Of a stretch of DNA of 27,779 bases, positions 15,712-24,766 are shown piece by piece. The notes beneath the pieces are model-generated. The model saw only the letters and a list, made by a program, of their open reading frames with translations. It made no database searches and was not told the origin of the DNA. The position numbers were made by a program, and so were the translations under genes. Each line of letters begins with the position of its first letter. Position 1 is the stretch's first letter. Source of the stretch: CAZPAH01 sp964584495. Lineage in GTDB: Bacteria > Krumholzibacteriota > Krumholzibacteriia > Krumholzibacteriales > Krumholzibacteriaceae. The stretch is taken from contig CAZPAH010000025.1 of NCBI GenBank assembly GCA_964584495.1, positions 1 through 27,779 of the forward strand. Reading direction: 5' to 3'.

Positions 15712-16857
15712 TCAACCGCACTTCGATTTCAACATCTCCACCAGATCCAGTTTTTCCCAGGTAAAATCATCTTCCATACGTCCGAAATGTCCGTAGGCGG
15801 CCGTTTTTTTGTATATAGGCCTTCTCAGCTTGAGTCTTTCTATTATACCGCCCGGCGTGAGATCGACGTTCTCCCGGACTATTTCGGTCAGCTTCTCATC
15901 CGACACGATCCCAGCGCCGAAGCAGTTAATCATCAAGGAAACGGGCTCCACTACGCCAATAGCGTACGCCACCTGGACCTCGCATTCCTTCGCCAATCCC
16001 GCTCCCACGATATTCTTGGCAAGGTGCCTGGCTCCGTATGAAGCGGACCTGTCGACCTTGGTGGGATCCTTTCCGCTGAACGCTCCGCCGCCATGGCTGC
16101 CGAATCCGCCGTACGTGTCGACAATGATCTTTCTTCCTGTCAGCCCCGTGTCCGCCATCGGCCCCCCCTTCACGAAACGTCCCGTCGGGTTGACCAGTAT
16201 CCGGTAATCCGATGTATCGATTTTGAAATTGCCGACGACCGGTTTTATCACATGCTCTGTCAATCCCTTCCTTATCTCCTCTAAAGTAACGTCGGCGCTG
16301 TGCTGGGTGGACAGAAGAACCGTGTCCAGCTTGCTTGGCACGTTATCGACGTATTCTATCGTCACCTGGGATTTGCCGTCCGGCTTGAGATAGTCGAGCA
16401 CTCCGCCTTTCCGGATCTCGGCCATCTTCCTGACCAGGAGATGAGCCATGTGTATCGGCATCGGCATCAGCACATCAGTCTGCGTGCAGGCGTAACCGAA
16501 CATCATCCCCTGGTCGCCCGCACCACCCTTGTCGACCCCCATCGCGATATCGCCCGACTGCTCATCTATCGAGGTGATCACGGCCGAAGTCTGGGAAGCA
16601 AATCCCAATGCCGGGTCGTCGTAACCGATCTCGTGAACCACGCCCCTCACTATCGATGGAATATCCACGTAGCCATCCGTATGTATCTCCCCCGAAATGA
16701 AAGCCATCCCGGTAGTCACAAGCGTTTCGCATGCAACCCTGCCGTTCGGATCGGTATCCAGGATTGCGTCCACAATGCCGTCTGATATCTGATCGGATAC
16801 TTTATCCGGATGCCCTTCCGTTACCGACTCCGAAGTGAACAGGTGTTTCTCCGCCAT
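15712..16857 (-). CDS. metK: S-adenosylmethionine synthetase
   Basis: This enzyme makes S-adenosylmethionine from methionine and ATP. The 381-aa protein carries the family motifs: HLFTSESVTEGHPDKVSDQ (5-23), the ATP-binding GAGDQGMMFGYA (near 111-122), and the glycine-rich GGGAFSGKDPTKVDRS (near 256-271). Length is normal. The start is secure, with a strong GGAGGAAG ribosome-binding site just upstream of the ATG. It is followed by ahcY. The 88-bp region ahead of it contains an 8-bp inverted repeat and a possible extended -10 box, so metK-ahcY may also be transcribed on its own. No known SAM or SAH riboswitch shape was recognised. Confidence 0.97.
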   Translation of the reverse strand: MAEKHLFTSESVTEGHPDKVSDQISDGIVDAILDTDPNGRVACETLVTTGMAFISGEIHTDGYVDIPSIVRGVVHEIGYDDPALGFASQTSAVITSIDEQSGDIAMGVDKGGAGDQGMMFGYACTQTDVLMPMPIHMAHLLVRKMAEIRKGGVLDYLKPDGKSQVTIEYVDNVPSKLDTVLLSTQHSADVTLEEIRKGLTEHVIKPVVGNFKIDTSDYRILVNPTGRFVKGGPMADTGLTGRKIIVDTYGGFGSHGGGAFSGKDPTKVDRSASYGARHLAKNIVGAGLAKECEVQVAYAIGVVEPVSLMINCFGAGIVSDEKLTEIVRENVDLTPGGIIERLKLRRPIYKKTAAYGHFGRMEDDFTWEKLDLVEMLKSKCG

Positions 16858-16882
16858 AATCTTCCTCCTTGATTACTTCTTC

Positions 16883-16917
16883 ATTATGACACATTAAGGG
16901 AAACCATAAGGTTTCCC
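16883..16917 (-). promoter_or_regulatory. Inverted repeat and possible extended -10 promoter upstream of metK
   Basis: GGGAAACC and GGTTTCCC (16898-16905, 16910-16917) form a perfect 8-bp inverted repeat with a 4-base ATAA spacer. Just downstream on the minus strand, TGT-CATAAT (-10 at 16888-16883) has the extended -10 form. A TTGACT lies further upstream. The hairpin has no T-tract, so it fits an operator or mRNA structure at least as well as a terminator. Confidence 0.45.
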
Positions 16918-16945
16918 CGGAAAAAGTCAAATTATTCCTTCTATT

Positions 16946-17917
16946 TTATAAATCGACAAAACAATCGTCTCCGATATTCAAGCTTGTCCGCTTTCCCACG
17001 ATTACGGCTCCGGACCCTATAACGCTTCCCTCGAGAACCGAGTTGGAGACGGTGCTTCCCTTGTCGAGGATCGAGTTCTCTATCACGGAATTTTTTACTT
17101 CGCACCCGGCTGCCACGGTCACGTACGGCCCGATCACCGAATTTTCAAGAACGCTCTCCGCACCTATGAAAACCGGCGGGATGATAACCGTATTCTTTCC
17201 ACCCGAGTCGCCGCCCGATCTGTCGAGAAGAATCCTGTTTGTCTGCAGAAGCGTCTCAACCTTCCCACAGTCGAACCAGTTGTCGATCCCGTAAGGCACG
17301 AAAGGGATTCCATCGGCTATCATGGCGGCAAGGGCGTCCGTTATCTGGTATTCCCCCTTGGTCATGATATTATTCTTGATAACTTTATGACATGCTTCGA
17401 AGAGGGCCGATGAGTCCCGGAAATAGTACAGTCCCACCAGGGCAAGGTTCCCCTTGGGGTTGTCGGGCTTCTCGACTATGCTCGTGATCTTTCCATCTTC
17501 CACTTCGCATATCCCGAACCTCTTTGGATCATCCACCTCCCTGACTCCAAGAACATAATCGCCCGCTTCGGGTATCTTCTTGAAATCCGCGTCCAATATC
17601 GTATCTCCGAGTATTATTATCAACTCCGAGTCGTCGGCGTATTTACGTGTCAGCGAAACGGCGTGGGCTATTCCTTTCTGCTCCTTTTGAACGACAAAAT
17701 GGATCGGCATGTCGTACGCGCCGACAAGGTAGTCCTTTATCGCTTCTCCCTTGTAGCCGATAATCGGAATAAGCTCGTTTACTCCCATACCCACGAGACT
17801 GTCTACTATATGGCCCAGTATCGGCTTGCCGGCCACGGTAACGAGCGCTTTTGGAATCGTGTATGTCAAAGGCCGAAGCCTTTTGCCTATCCCCGCCACA
17901 GGAATAACGGCTTTCAT
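16946..17917 (-). CDS. NDP-sugar pyrophosphorylase (sugar-1-phosphate nucleotidyltransferase) with C-terminal left-handed beta-helix
   Basis: This is predicted to join a sugar-1-phosphate to an NTP, giving an NDP-sugar and pyrophosphate. The 323-aa product begins with the pyrophosphorylase signature MKAVIPVAGIGKRLRPLT followed by PKALV, then LGDTILDADF (98-107), GEYQITDALAA (about 188-198) and NWFDCG (217-222). Residues about 243-323 are hexapeptide-like repeats (VIPPVFIGAESVLENSVIG), a left-handed beta-helix as in long-type glucose-1-phosphate thymidylyltransferases or GlmU-like enzymes. Substrate cannot be fixed: dTTP/glucose-1-P, GTP/mannose-1-P and UTP/GlcNAc-1-P are all possible. Its start overlaps the stop of the isomerase gene by 4 bp (ATGA), so they are surely co-transcribed. 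Confidence 0.85.
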   Translation of the reverse strand: MKAVIPVAGIGKRLRPLTYTIPKALVTVAGKPILGHIVDSLVGMGVNELIPIIGYKGEAIKDYLVGAYDMPIHFVVQKEQKGIAHAVSLTRKYADDSELIIILGDTILDADFKKIPEAGDYVLGVREVDDPKRFGICEVEDGKITSIVEKPDNPKGNLALVGLYYFRDSSALFEACHKVIKNNIMTKGEYQITDALAAMIADGIPFVPYGIDNWFDCGKVETLLQTNRILLDRSGGDSGGKNTVIIPPVFIGAESVLENSVIGPYVTVAAGCEVKNSVIENSILDKGSTVSNSVLEGSVIGSGAVIVGKRTSLNIGDDCFVDL

Positions 17918-18990
17918 TCATCCTCCGATCTCAGAATTTCCTTGACCTTCTCGATATTCTTTATGGGCGTCGGATCCTTGCCATACTCGACGGCGAGATA
18001 GACGCTTGTCAGATCCCCGAGAACCAGTATGGAAAGAAGTCTTGCCAGCCTTCCGGCGAAACCCTCTCCTCCGACGCTGTCAATCTTTATAGCCCCTCCC
18101 GCAAGCGGCCCCAGGATTGAAAAGGTGGATTCCATTCTCTTCTGGACCCTGGGATGATCATCCCTGTCGGTAAGCATTATCAGGAAAGTGTCCCGTCTTA
18201 ATTTTTCCGGGCACTCCCATGCCATCACCTCGTTATGCCCCAGCTCCGGGAAAATATTGTAGAAAGCCATGCTCTTGCTGTTCTCGTTGAACTGGCACTT
18301 CCACCTGTATGCCGCTCCCCTGAGAAGGCCGTTTCCGCTGTATATCAGCGGTATTTTACCGTACAGCCTCTTGGCCAGAAGAAGGGCCGAATTACCCGAC
18401 AGGTCGGCCTCGAGAGAACACCCCCGCAACAGCTTTCCGGTCTTGGACATGACCGGCCCGAAATTCTCCGGATTCATAGGAAACCAGCCTCGCGCCACGG
18501 CAATTCTCAGAAGGGGTGTAAAGAGATATCCTATAGCGGCCCTCGGGGGCATTCCCCCCGGAATCTTCAGCATGGGAACATGCGCCTCCGATGCAAGGGC
18601 TTCTAGCTTTCCGCCCGACGTGATTACACCGACCCTGCACCCGCGGGCGACGGCGTCCGAGAAGGCGCTGAGAACCTCCTCCGTGTTACCGCTGTAGCTT
18701 ATGCAAATTACATCCGTGCCGCTTCCCGCGAAGGAGGGAAGCAAGTAACCCCTTTCCATATAAATCGAAACGCCCGAACGGCGGCCGGCAAGATCCGCCA
18801 GCAGCTCACCGCCCACGGCCGACCCGCCCATAGCGCAGATAACCAGCCTGTCCCCTCCGGCGCCCAGTCCATCGGCGAACGGCCCGGCCAGCTTCCATGC
18901 TTCAATCATATCGCCGGGAATCTCCAGGACCCTGTCAATCATCCGGCTGACATCGATCCCGTAATGTTTCATCGAATTCTCGAGGTTCAC
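17914..18990 (-). CDS. Bifunctional phosphoglucose/phosphomannose isomerase
   Basis: This enzyme interconverts glucose-6-P, mannose-6-P and fructose-6-P. The 358-aa protein has the SIS-fold features of the PGI/PMI family known from archaea and some bacteria: GMGGSAVGGELLADL (54-67 region), SYSGNTEEVLSA (98-109), the FNENSKSMAF segment near 234-243, and FPELGHNEVMAWE (247-259). Length (about 300-360 aa) separates it from classical PGI (about 550 aa). The start is a GTG at 18990 with GGAG 7 nt upstream. It follows ptsI by 47 bp and overlaps the nucleotidyltransferase gene by 4 bp. The context suggests it handles hexose phosphates delivered by the mannose-family PTS next door. Confidence 0.9.
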   Translation of the reverse strand: MNLENSMKHYGIDVSRMIDRVLEIPGDMIEAWKLAGPFADGLGAGGDRLVICAMGGSAVGGELLADLAGRRSGVSIYMERGYLLPSFAGSGTDVICISYSGNTEEVLSAFSDAVARGCRVGVITSGGKLEALASEAHVPMLKIPGGMPPRAAIGYLFTPLLRIAVARGWFPMNPENFGPVMSKTGKLLRGCSLEADLSGNSALLLAKRLYGKIPLIYSGNGLLRGAAYRWKCQFNENSKSMAFYNIFPELGHNEVMAWECPEKLRRDTFLIMLTDRDDHPRVQKRMESTFSILGPLAGGAIKIDSVGGEGFAGRLARLLSILVLGDLTSVYLAVEYGKDPTPIKNIEKVKEILRSEDE

Positions 18991-19037
18991 GTATATGCTC
19001 CATTTTATCGCACTACCCGATCCCGCAACAAGCTACC

Positions 19038-20825
19038 TCAGGCGGGCGGTTTCGGGATGAACTCCATCAGCTCTGGCCTCTTTTCCATGATGAAATCATC
19101 AAGGAGTTTCTTTATCTGCGAGGAGGTCGGCATCTCCAGCGCATTCTTGACGAGTTGGCGGGTTTCGTCATAGGTGACGGACCTGATTATCTTCTTAATC
19201 TCGGGAATCAGGTAGGCGCTGGCGCTGAACTCATCAAGGCCTAGCCCAATAAGGATGAGGGTTCCCCTCACTCTCGCGTCCGCCACCATCTCGCCGCAAA
19301 GACCGACCCATATCCCGTTCCTGTGAGCCGCCTCGACCGTTTCACGGATGAGACGAATAATGCTCGGATGAAGCGGATCGTAAAGATAGGAAATCCTGCT
19401 GTTTCCCCTGTCGACCGCGAGGGCGTACTGCACGAGGTCGTTGGAACCGATACTGAAGAAATCGACCTCCTTTGCGAGGTGATCCGCAATAGCAACCGCT
19501 GAAGGCGTTTCTATCATGATCCCGACCTCGACATTTTCCCCTATCTGGTACCTCTCCCTCTTTAGATCCTCCTTGACCTCTTTACATATTGAATTGGCAA
19601 GCTTCACCTCGTCCACAACCGAGACCATCGGGAACATTATCTTGGCCTCTCCGTGGGCGGCAGCGCGAAATATCGCCCTCAACTGCGTTCTGAAGATATC
19701 TTTTCTCGAAAGGGTAAAACGAATCCCCCGCCACCCCATAAAAGGGTTGGCTTCTTCCCTGTCGTCGACCCACTTTGCAATTTTATCTCCACCGATATCG
19801 AGGGTTCTTATGATAACGGGGTCCGGCGCCATCCTCTTGAGCACGTTGCTGTAATATCGGTACTGCTCCTCCTCCCCCGGAAGAGTGCCCCTGGTGATAA
19901 AGAAGTACTCGGTCCGGAAGAGGCCGATCCCCCTGGCCCCGTGGCTTATAACGTCATCGATCTCATTGTCGATCTCGATATTTCCCGAAAGCTCAATCGT
20001 CCTTCCGTCGAGCGTAACGGCCGGGTAATCCTTCAGGGTAAGGAGCTCCCGCTCCATCTCCACGAACTTGGCCCTTGCCCCCTCGTAAAGCTTGACCGTT
20101 TCAGGCTCCGGGTTTAGGACCACCTGTCCCGATATCCCGTCGACTATCAGGCTATCGTACGGTTTCACCTTCTGGCTGAACTCATTGAGCCCGACGACGG
20201 CCGGGATACCCATCGATCTGGCGATAATAGCGGCGTGGGAGGTGCTTCCCCCCATATCGGAGGCGAAAGCGAGAACATATTTTTTCTTGAATCCCACCGT
20301 ATCGGAAGGGGTCAGATTGTTTGCGACCACAACCGCCTTCTTCCTAAGATTGGCAAGTCCTTCTACCTTCTGGCCGAGCAGGTTTCGGATAACACGCCTC
20401 TTCACATCGCGAATATCCTCCGCCCTCTCCTTCAGGTACTGGTCCTGAATCTGGTCGAACGTTCTCAGCGTCTTGTCTATCACCCTCCCGAATGCAAAAG
20501 CGGCGTTCACCTTCTCGTTCTTTATCAGCTGGATCGTTTCCTTCTTCATGAACTCGTCGGTTATCATCATCAGATGCGAGTCGAGAATCTTGGCATGCTC
20601 CTCGCCCATCTCCTCTTCGAGGGTTTCATGCAGCTCGGCAAGTTCCGCCTCGGTCCTCCCCAGGGCAACCTTGAACTTCTCTATCTCGGCTTTGATGTCC
20701 TTCTTGTCGATCGGATCCGCCGTCACGTGAAGCTCATCGACATTTACTACGAAGGCTTCTCCAAAAGCGATACCGGGCGCCGCCGGTATGCCGTTGAAGA
20801 TCTTTTCCTTACTATCTTTTTTCAT
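19038..20825 (-). CDS. ptsI: PTS enzyme I (phosphoenolpyruvate-protein phosphotransferase)
   Basis: Enzyme I takes phosphate from phosphoenolpyruvate and passes it to HPr. The 595-aa product has the complete architecture: N-terminal NGIPAAPGIAFG, HPr-binding helical domain (about 30-150), the phosphorylated His197 in GGSTSHAAIIARSMGIPAVVG, the PEP-binding barrel with GLFRTEYFF (301-309), RTLDIGGDK (340-348), VGIMIETPSA (434-443), FFSIGSNDLVQY (456-467), and Cys510 in GLCGEMVAD. Length is typical (570-600). Its ATG overlaps the stop of the HPr gene by 4 bp (ATGA), indicating translational coupling. Confidence 0.97.
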   Translation of the reverse strand: MKKDSKEKIFNGIPAAPGIAFGEAFVVNVDELHVTADPIDKKDIKAEIEKFKVALGRTEAELAELHETLEEEMGEEHAKILDSHLMMITDEFMKKETIQLIKNEKVNAAFAFGRVIDKTLRTFDQIQDQYLKERAEDIRDVKRRVIRNLLGQKVEGLANLRKKAVVVANNLTPSDTVGFKKKYVLAFASDMGGSTSHAAIIARSMGIPAVVGLNEFSQKVKPYDSLIVDGISGQVVLNPEPETVKLYEGARAKFVEMERELLTLKDYPAVTLDGRTIELSGNIEIDNEIDDVISHGARGIGLFRTEYFFITRGTLPGEEEQYRYYSNVLKRMAPDPVIIRTLDIGGDKIAKWVDDREEANPFMGWRGIRFTLSRKDIFRTQLRAIFRAAAHGEAKIMFPMVSVVDEVKLANSICKEVKEDLKRERYQIGENVEVGIMIETPSAVAIADHLAKEVDFFSIGSNDLVQYALAVDRGNSRISYLYDPLHPSIIRLIRETVEAAHRNGIWVGLCGEMVADARVRGTLILIGLGLDEFSASAYLIPEIKKIIRSVTYDETRQLVKNALEMPTSSQIKKLLDDFIMEKRPELMEFIPKPPA

Positions 20826-21097
20826 AATCCTTCTCCTTCAGAGAAGTTGCTTTCGAACAAGCGGATCAGCGATTCCAAAGCCTTTTCCTCGTCGCTTCCC
20901 GTTATCCTCAGTGTGAGCTCGGTTCCATACTCCGCTCCCAAACCGGCTACCCCCAGGATAGATTTCGCGTTCGTCTCATCACCGTCTTTTCCTATCATCA
21001 CCGTCGACTTGAACTTCCCGGCGGCCTTCACGATCTCGCCGGCAAGCCGGAGATGTATCCCGTTTTTATTAGTTACCCTGACAGTACCGTTTACCAT
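20822..21097 (-). CDS. ptsH: PTS phosphocarrier protein HPr
   Basis: HPr relays phosphate from EI to EIIA. The 91-aa product starts at the ATG at 21097; the frame stays open for 250 codons upstream, but that extension overlaps EIID and is not coding. His15 is in place (NGIHLRLAG), and Ser46 lies in KSILGVAGLGA, the site used by HPr kinase; an hprK gene is in the same cluster. The active-site loop is unusual: the family GLHARPA is GIHLRLA here, with Leu for Ala16 and Leu for the strongly conserved Pro18. It lies 50 bp after EIID and overlaps ptsI by 4 bp. The upstream ribosome-binding site is weak. Confidence 0.92.
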   Translation of the reverse strand: MVNGTVRVTNKNGIHLRLAGEIVKAAGKFKSTVMIGKDGDETNAKSILGVAGLGAEYGTELTLRITGSDEEKALESLIRLFESNFSEGEGL

Positions 21098-21147
21098 TTT
21101 CCAGCCACTTTCTTTTTTCCGGCGGCGACCCGCTCCCGTCAGGGTTG

Positions 21148-21873
21148 CTATACGATCTGGAAGACGAGGGTCGCCAGCATCAGGACAAGCACCGTCCAGA
21201 TCATCGAAATCTTTCTCCTGAGAAGGAGAACCGCCGCGACCGCCAGCACCCCCCACACAACGGGACGCGTCCTTCCGAAATCCCATGCCCGTATGAAAAC
21301 AAGCGCCGAAAAGACACCCGAGACAAAGGCGGCGCATCCGTTCAGCACCCTCTGTTCTCGGAACAGCTTCGTGGCTAGGCCCCACCCGGCGTCCTCTCCC
21401 TGCAGCATACCGGTCTGAAATCCTCCGATCCTCAAATGCATATGATACAGATTGTAAAAAACAAGGAAGATCACGGGTCCGATATACGAATTGTAAATAG
21501 CAAATATTGAACCGATTGTCAATGCCAGCGGTACGAGCACCACGCCGAAGAAGAAGTCCCCCCTCGCGGTAAGAACCGCCGACAGAGTGTTTTTCACCTT
21601 CTCGATCCGTTCGGCCGTGATATCCTCGCCCGCTTTCTTTTTCATCTCGAGATTGGCCACTACTCCCGCGACGTAAGAGGCAAGGATCGGGTTCGCGTTG
21701 AAATATCCCGTGTGCCGGCCGGCGATATCCGCCAAATCCTCCTTGTCGACGGCCAGATCCTTGAACAGCGGCGAAAGGACGTGAAGAAAGCCCAGCCCGT
21801 CGATCGTCCTGCCGTTTCTGGAGTTCTGAAGGAAGAAGAGCCGCCAAAGTATGTTCAGCTTGATTTTCAGCAT
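21148..21873 (-). CDS. PTS mannose/fructose/sorbose-family component IID
   Basis: EIID is, with EIIC, the membrane transport unit of mannose-family PTS systems. The 241-aa protein shows the family start LWRLFFLQNSRNGRTIDGLGF (9-29), FNANPILASYVAGVVANLEMKK (about 58-79), LTARGDFFFGVVLVPLALTIG, and FYNLYHMHLRIGGFQTG (138-154), then C-terminal hydrophobic helices (about 180-240). It is somewhat shorter than the usual 270-300. Its ATG shares one base with the EIIC stop (TGATG), a sign of translational coupling. Confidence 0.93.
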   Translation of the reverse strand: MLKIKLNILWRLFFLQNSRNGRTIDGLGFLHVLSPLFKDLAVDKEDLADIAGRHTGYFNANPILASYVAGVVANLEMKKKAGEDITAERIEKVKNTLSAVLTARGDFFFGVVLVPLALTIGSIFAIYNSYIGPVIFLVFYNLYHMHLRIGGFQTGMLQGEDAGWGLATKLFREQRVLNGCAAFVSGVFSALVFIRAWDFGRTRPVVWGVLAVAAVLLLRRKISMIWTVLVLMLATLVFQIV

Positions 21874-22586
21874 CAGAAACCCCCGAATATCAAGAAGATC
21901 ATCGTAACGAAAAAACCGGACCCGAACCAGAAGAGATGAGGCTTCGTCTTATGCATCCGCACCAGCGAACCTACTCCGATGAAGGGCAGGAGTATCCTGA
22001 AAGCCCCCGGGGAGTGGCCTGCCCAGCTTTCGGATCCAAGAGCCGCATACTTCACGAAGACGCCGCCGGCGGGCAGGACGATTAAAAGTACGATTACACC
22101 GAACAGAAAATGGAAAAAGAGCATCGAAAGGTGAATCGCAGAAGCGCGTCTGAGGCTTCCCCGGCGGGCATAATCGAAGGCCTTGTCGGTCAAAGCGGCC
22201 GACCGTCTTTCCCAGAGCTCATAGAATATCTGCCCTGCGACGGCCTTCATAACCGAGATGAAGATCGACCAGAAAAGAACGAGACCCTCGAGAGACTGAT
22301 CTCCCCCGAGCTTCCTGCCAACGGTTATATAGAGAGATGAAGCGACCACCCCTCCAAGCGGAAGGTCGGGTGTCTTCCCCCCACGTATAGCGATATGTCC
22401 CAGGAATATCACTTGGAGCAGCGTTCCGGCCAGCAGTCCGTTATAGGGATCTCCCAGAACGAGTCCGGCAATCGCCCCTCCACATATCGGCTGGGAGATC
22501 ATCAGCCGTAACGAAGATCTGTAATCCACCGCCAGGATGCCACCAAGAAGGGACGATGCAATAACGGAATTCACTGCTGCCGACAC
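21873..22586 (-). CDS. PTS mannose/fructose/sorbose-family component IIC
   Basis: EIIC forms the sugar-translocating membrane domain together with EIID. The 237-aa hydrophobic protein has the family sequence ISQPICGGAIAGLVLGDPYNGLLAGTLLQVIFLG (near 30-63), with helices also near 100-120, 150-175 and 205-235. There is no ATG start: a GTG at 22586 directly abuts a GGGA motif, while a second in-frame GTG at 22574 lies 11 nt after GGGAG and may be the true start (233 aa). It follows the GH57 gene by 6 bp and overlaps EIID by one base. Cargo sugar cannot be told from sequence. Confidence 0.9.
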   Translation of the reverse strand: MSAAVNSVIASSLLGGILAVDYRSSLRLMISQPICGGAIAGLVLGDPYNGLLAGTLLQVIFLGHIAIRGGKTPDLPLGGVVASSLYITVGRKLGGDQSLEGLVLFWSIFISVMKAVAGQIFYELWERRSAALTDKAFDYARRGSLRRASAIHLSMLFFHFLFGVIVLLIVLPAGGVFVKYAALGSESWAGHSPGAFRILLPFIGVGSLVRMHKTKPHLFWFGSGFFVTMIFLIFGGF

Positions 22587-22592
22587 TCCCTT

Positions 22593-24749
22593 TCAGTTTC
22601 CGGCGGTCGATACCGTGATTAATATTCTGAATGCCGCTTTCTCTCCATCGGTGACTTTTATCTCCCATGCGGGGATCAGTGCCGATCCCTGGTAGACCCG
22701 CTCGAATCCCGAATCAGAGTTGGAAACCGTCTCAAGAGGAAATCTCCAGAGAAGGGCGGCCGGATCGAGGTCTATATCGACGGACAGATTCAACCATTCG
22801 TCGACGATAGAAAGACGGCCCACATCTTTTTCCTCCCCCCTCGATGCGAGGTGGCTCTCGGCGATTTTCCTGCCGGGAAACCTGAAGAACCTGTCCGGAG
22901 CGTTTCCGGCCAGAAACGAGAAAACGTTCTCTACGGCGAAGCGGCAATCGAGAGATCCGCCCGACGGCGCGATCGTATAGCTGACATCAAGCGACGATGA
23001 GCCGGCACCGATGCCGATCGTCTTTCGCATCGAAACACCGACCGGATCTCCACCGGTCAGGACGGTTCCCGTCCTGCTGAAACGTAGGAGGCACCCCTTG
23101 CCTTTCTCCTCGATATCAAGATCGTATAAACCGTCGACGAAATCTCCCAGCTCCGTGAAGGATGAATCGGCGAAAGAATCCAGCCCGGTCTTTCCGCTGA
23201 CGAAATGATCGACCAGACTCGCCCTCGGACGCTTGTCGTAGATCAGGCGCTTTTCGAGACCCTTTTCCTTGACCGATATCGAATCGTGAAGGCTGACCGG
23301 TGTCGCCGGCGTCTTCCCCTCATCCGATTCCAGGCGGGCGAGATCCCTGTGGTAGATCTCCTCCCTCCGGGTGAGCGTATCGGTAAGATTGAACGGAGGC
23401 TCGTAGACATCGAGCTCTCTGAGAACGGCACCTTTCGTTTTCATTATCGCCTTGACCACGCCGTTGGAAACCGCCGCCTCGATCACTCCGTCACCGTCGA
23501 TATCACGCTGGTACCGGTCGATGAACCGGGCCGAACCGTGCTTTTCCCTTTCGATGGTCTTTTCGGCCGCCACCAGGTGCTTGAATATCGCGCTTCTGAG
23601 ATGCGGCAGGTACAATCCTCCGAAGAGGCCGTGCCAGTAAGCGCAATTACATTGCGCCTGGTAAAGATGGTCTCTTGCTTCCTTCCATGCGTCACTACGC
23701 CCCGACTTGTCGCCCAGTTCCTCGACCAGAGCGCTTACCTGTAGCATCCTCTTGTGCATCCAGTTGCTTTCCTCGTACTTTACCAGGAAGTTCCTCCAGA
23801 ACCCTCCCCTGACGGATTCCGCCGCTTCGGGGAATTTCCCGCTCGCAAGGAGTATCTGCTTCGCCTCTTGATATCTCTCCTGAGCTCTGATCGGCAGCGC
23901 CCATTCCATCATTTCGCTGTAAGAGGCCGTCGGCAGGTATACGATCCCCTCAGTGGGTATCTCCTCGATGACCCTAGAAAATGTCGATACCTCGAGCCAG
24001 TCGCTGTTATCCCTCAGCGCGTCGAAAAACCTTCTGAGCCATTTCTCCCCGTAGCAGAGGGAGTGGGTTCCGGGCCATAAACCGAACTTTTCCCCGTCGT
24101 CGGCGAGAACGGCTATTTTTCGCGCATCCCCCGGCTCGGCCGATATCGATCTGAAATACTCTATGATCTCGCCCGGGTCGTGGAACGGAATCATATATCT
24201 CAATTTTTTATCGATCGGGAAGACCCTGACGTATAGATCGCTCTCCTCGGTAAGGAAAAATCCCCTCATCTGATCGGCCGTAAAGCCTGTGCTCTTGAAA
24301 TGGGAATCATCGACTATAACGTAGTCGAGGCCCGCCCTAGCAAGGGTCGAAGGAAGATACGGGTCCCATATCCTCTCGGTGAGCCAGCACCCTCTAACGG
24401 CGGCTCCGAACCTTTTCGCGACGAAACCGGCCATCATGGAAAGCTGGCCCATGCGGTCGTGCTCCGGGATCACCGTAAGGATCGGCTCGTAGTATCCTCC
24501 CGACATTATCTCGGCCTGCCCGGAGCGGACCATAGCATCAACCGTTTCTATATAATCGGGATGTCTATCGGTAAACCAATCCCAGAGGATACCGCTGTTA
24601 TGAAGCGCAAAAGGTATCTCGGGATAATCCTTTACGAGCTCGATGAAAGGCTTGTATGCCTTGTTGTAGGCCTCTTCCAGGATATGATCGAAATTCCCCA
24701 CCGGCTGGTGGTTATGAAGCCCCAGGATGAAGGTTACCTTTTCCCCCAT
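22593..24749 (-). CDS. GH57 alpha-glucan enzyme, probable 4-alpha-glucanotransferase
   Basis: This is predicted to transfer or cleave alpha-1,4-glucan segments (maltodextrin, glycogen). The 718-aa product carries all visible GH57 motifs: HNHQP (12-16), GGYYEP (84-89), CWLTERIWDP (121-130) with nucleophile Glu125, and ADDGEKFGLWPGTH (216-229) with the acid/base Asp. A helical region (about 290-400) and a long C-terminal beta domain (about 410-718) correspond to the DUF1925/DUF1926-type architecture of Thermococcus litoralis glucanotransferase. No signal peptide is seen, so it is likely cytoplasmic. A GAGGG ribosome-binding site precedes the ATG. It sits between PTS EIIB (17 bp) and EIIC (6 bp), an unexpected place. 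An alpha-amylase activity is the alternative. Confidence 0.88.
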   Translation of the reverse strand: MGEKVTFILGLHNHQPVGNFDHILEEAYNKAYKPFIELVKDYPEIPFALHNSGILWDWFTDRHPDYIETVDAMVRSGQAEIMSGGYYEPILTVIPEHDRMGQLSMMAGFVAKRFGAAVRGCWLTERIWDPYLPSTLARAGLDYVIVDDSHFKSTGFTADQMRGFFLTEESDLYVRVFPIDKKLRYMIPFHDPGEIIEYFRSISAEPGDARKIAVLADDGEKFGLWPGTHSLCYGEKWLRRFFDALRDNSDWLEVSTFSRVIEEIPTEGIVYLPTASYSEMMEWALPIRAQERYQEAKQILLASGKFPEAAESVRGGFWRNFLVKYEESNWMHKRMLQVSALVEELGDKSGRSDAWKEARDHLYQAQCNCAYWHGLFGGLYLPHLRSAIFKHLVAAEKTIEREKHGSARFIDRYQRDIDGDGVIEAAVSNGVVKAIMKTKGAVLRELDVYEPPFNLTDTLTRREEIYHRDLARLESDEGKTPATPVSLHDSISVKEKGLEKRLIYDKRPRASLVDHFVSGKTGLDSFADSSFTELGDFVDGLYDLDIEEKGKGCLLRFSRTGTVLTGGDPVGVSMRKTIGIGAGSSSLDVSYTIAPSGGSLDCRFAVENVFSFLAGNAPDRFFRFPGRKIAESHLASRGEEKDVGRLSIVDEWLNLSVDIDLDPAALLWRFPLETVSNSDSGFERVYQGSALIPAWEIKVTDGEKAAFRILITVSTAGN

Positions 24750-24766
24750 TTTTTTACCCTCGCTGG

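Noticed and set aside
21098..21847. Long open frame upstream of and continuous with HPr, giving a 341-residue fusion
   Set aside because: It overlaps EIID in another frame, has an Arg/Gly-rich unnatural composition, and HPr has its own ATG at 21097 with the exact family N-terminus.
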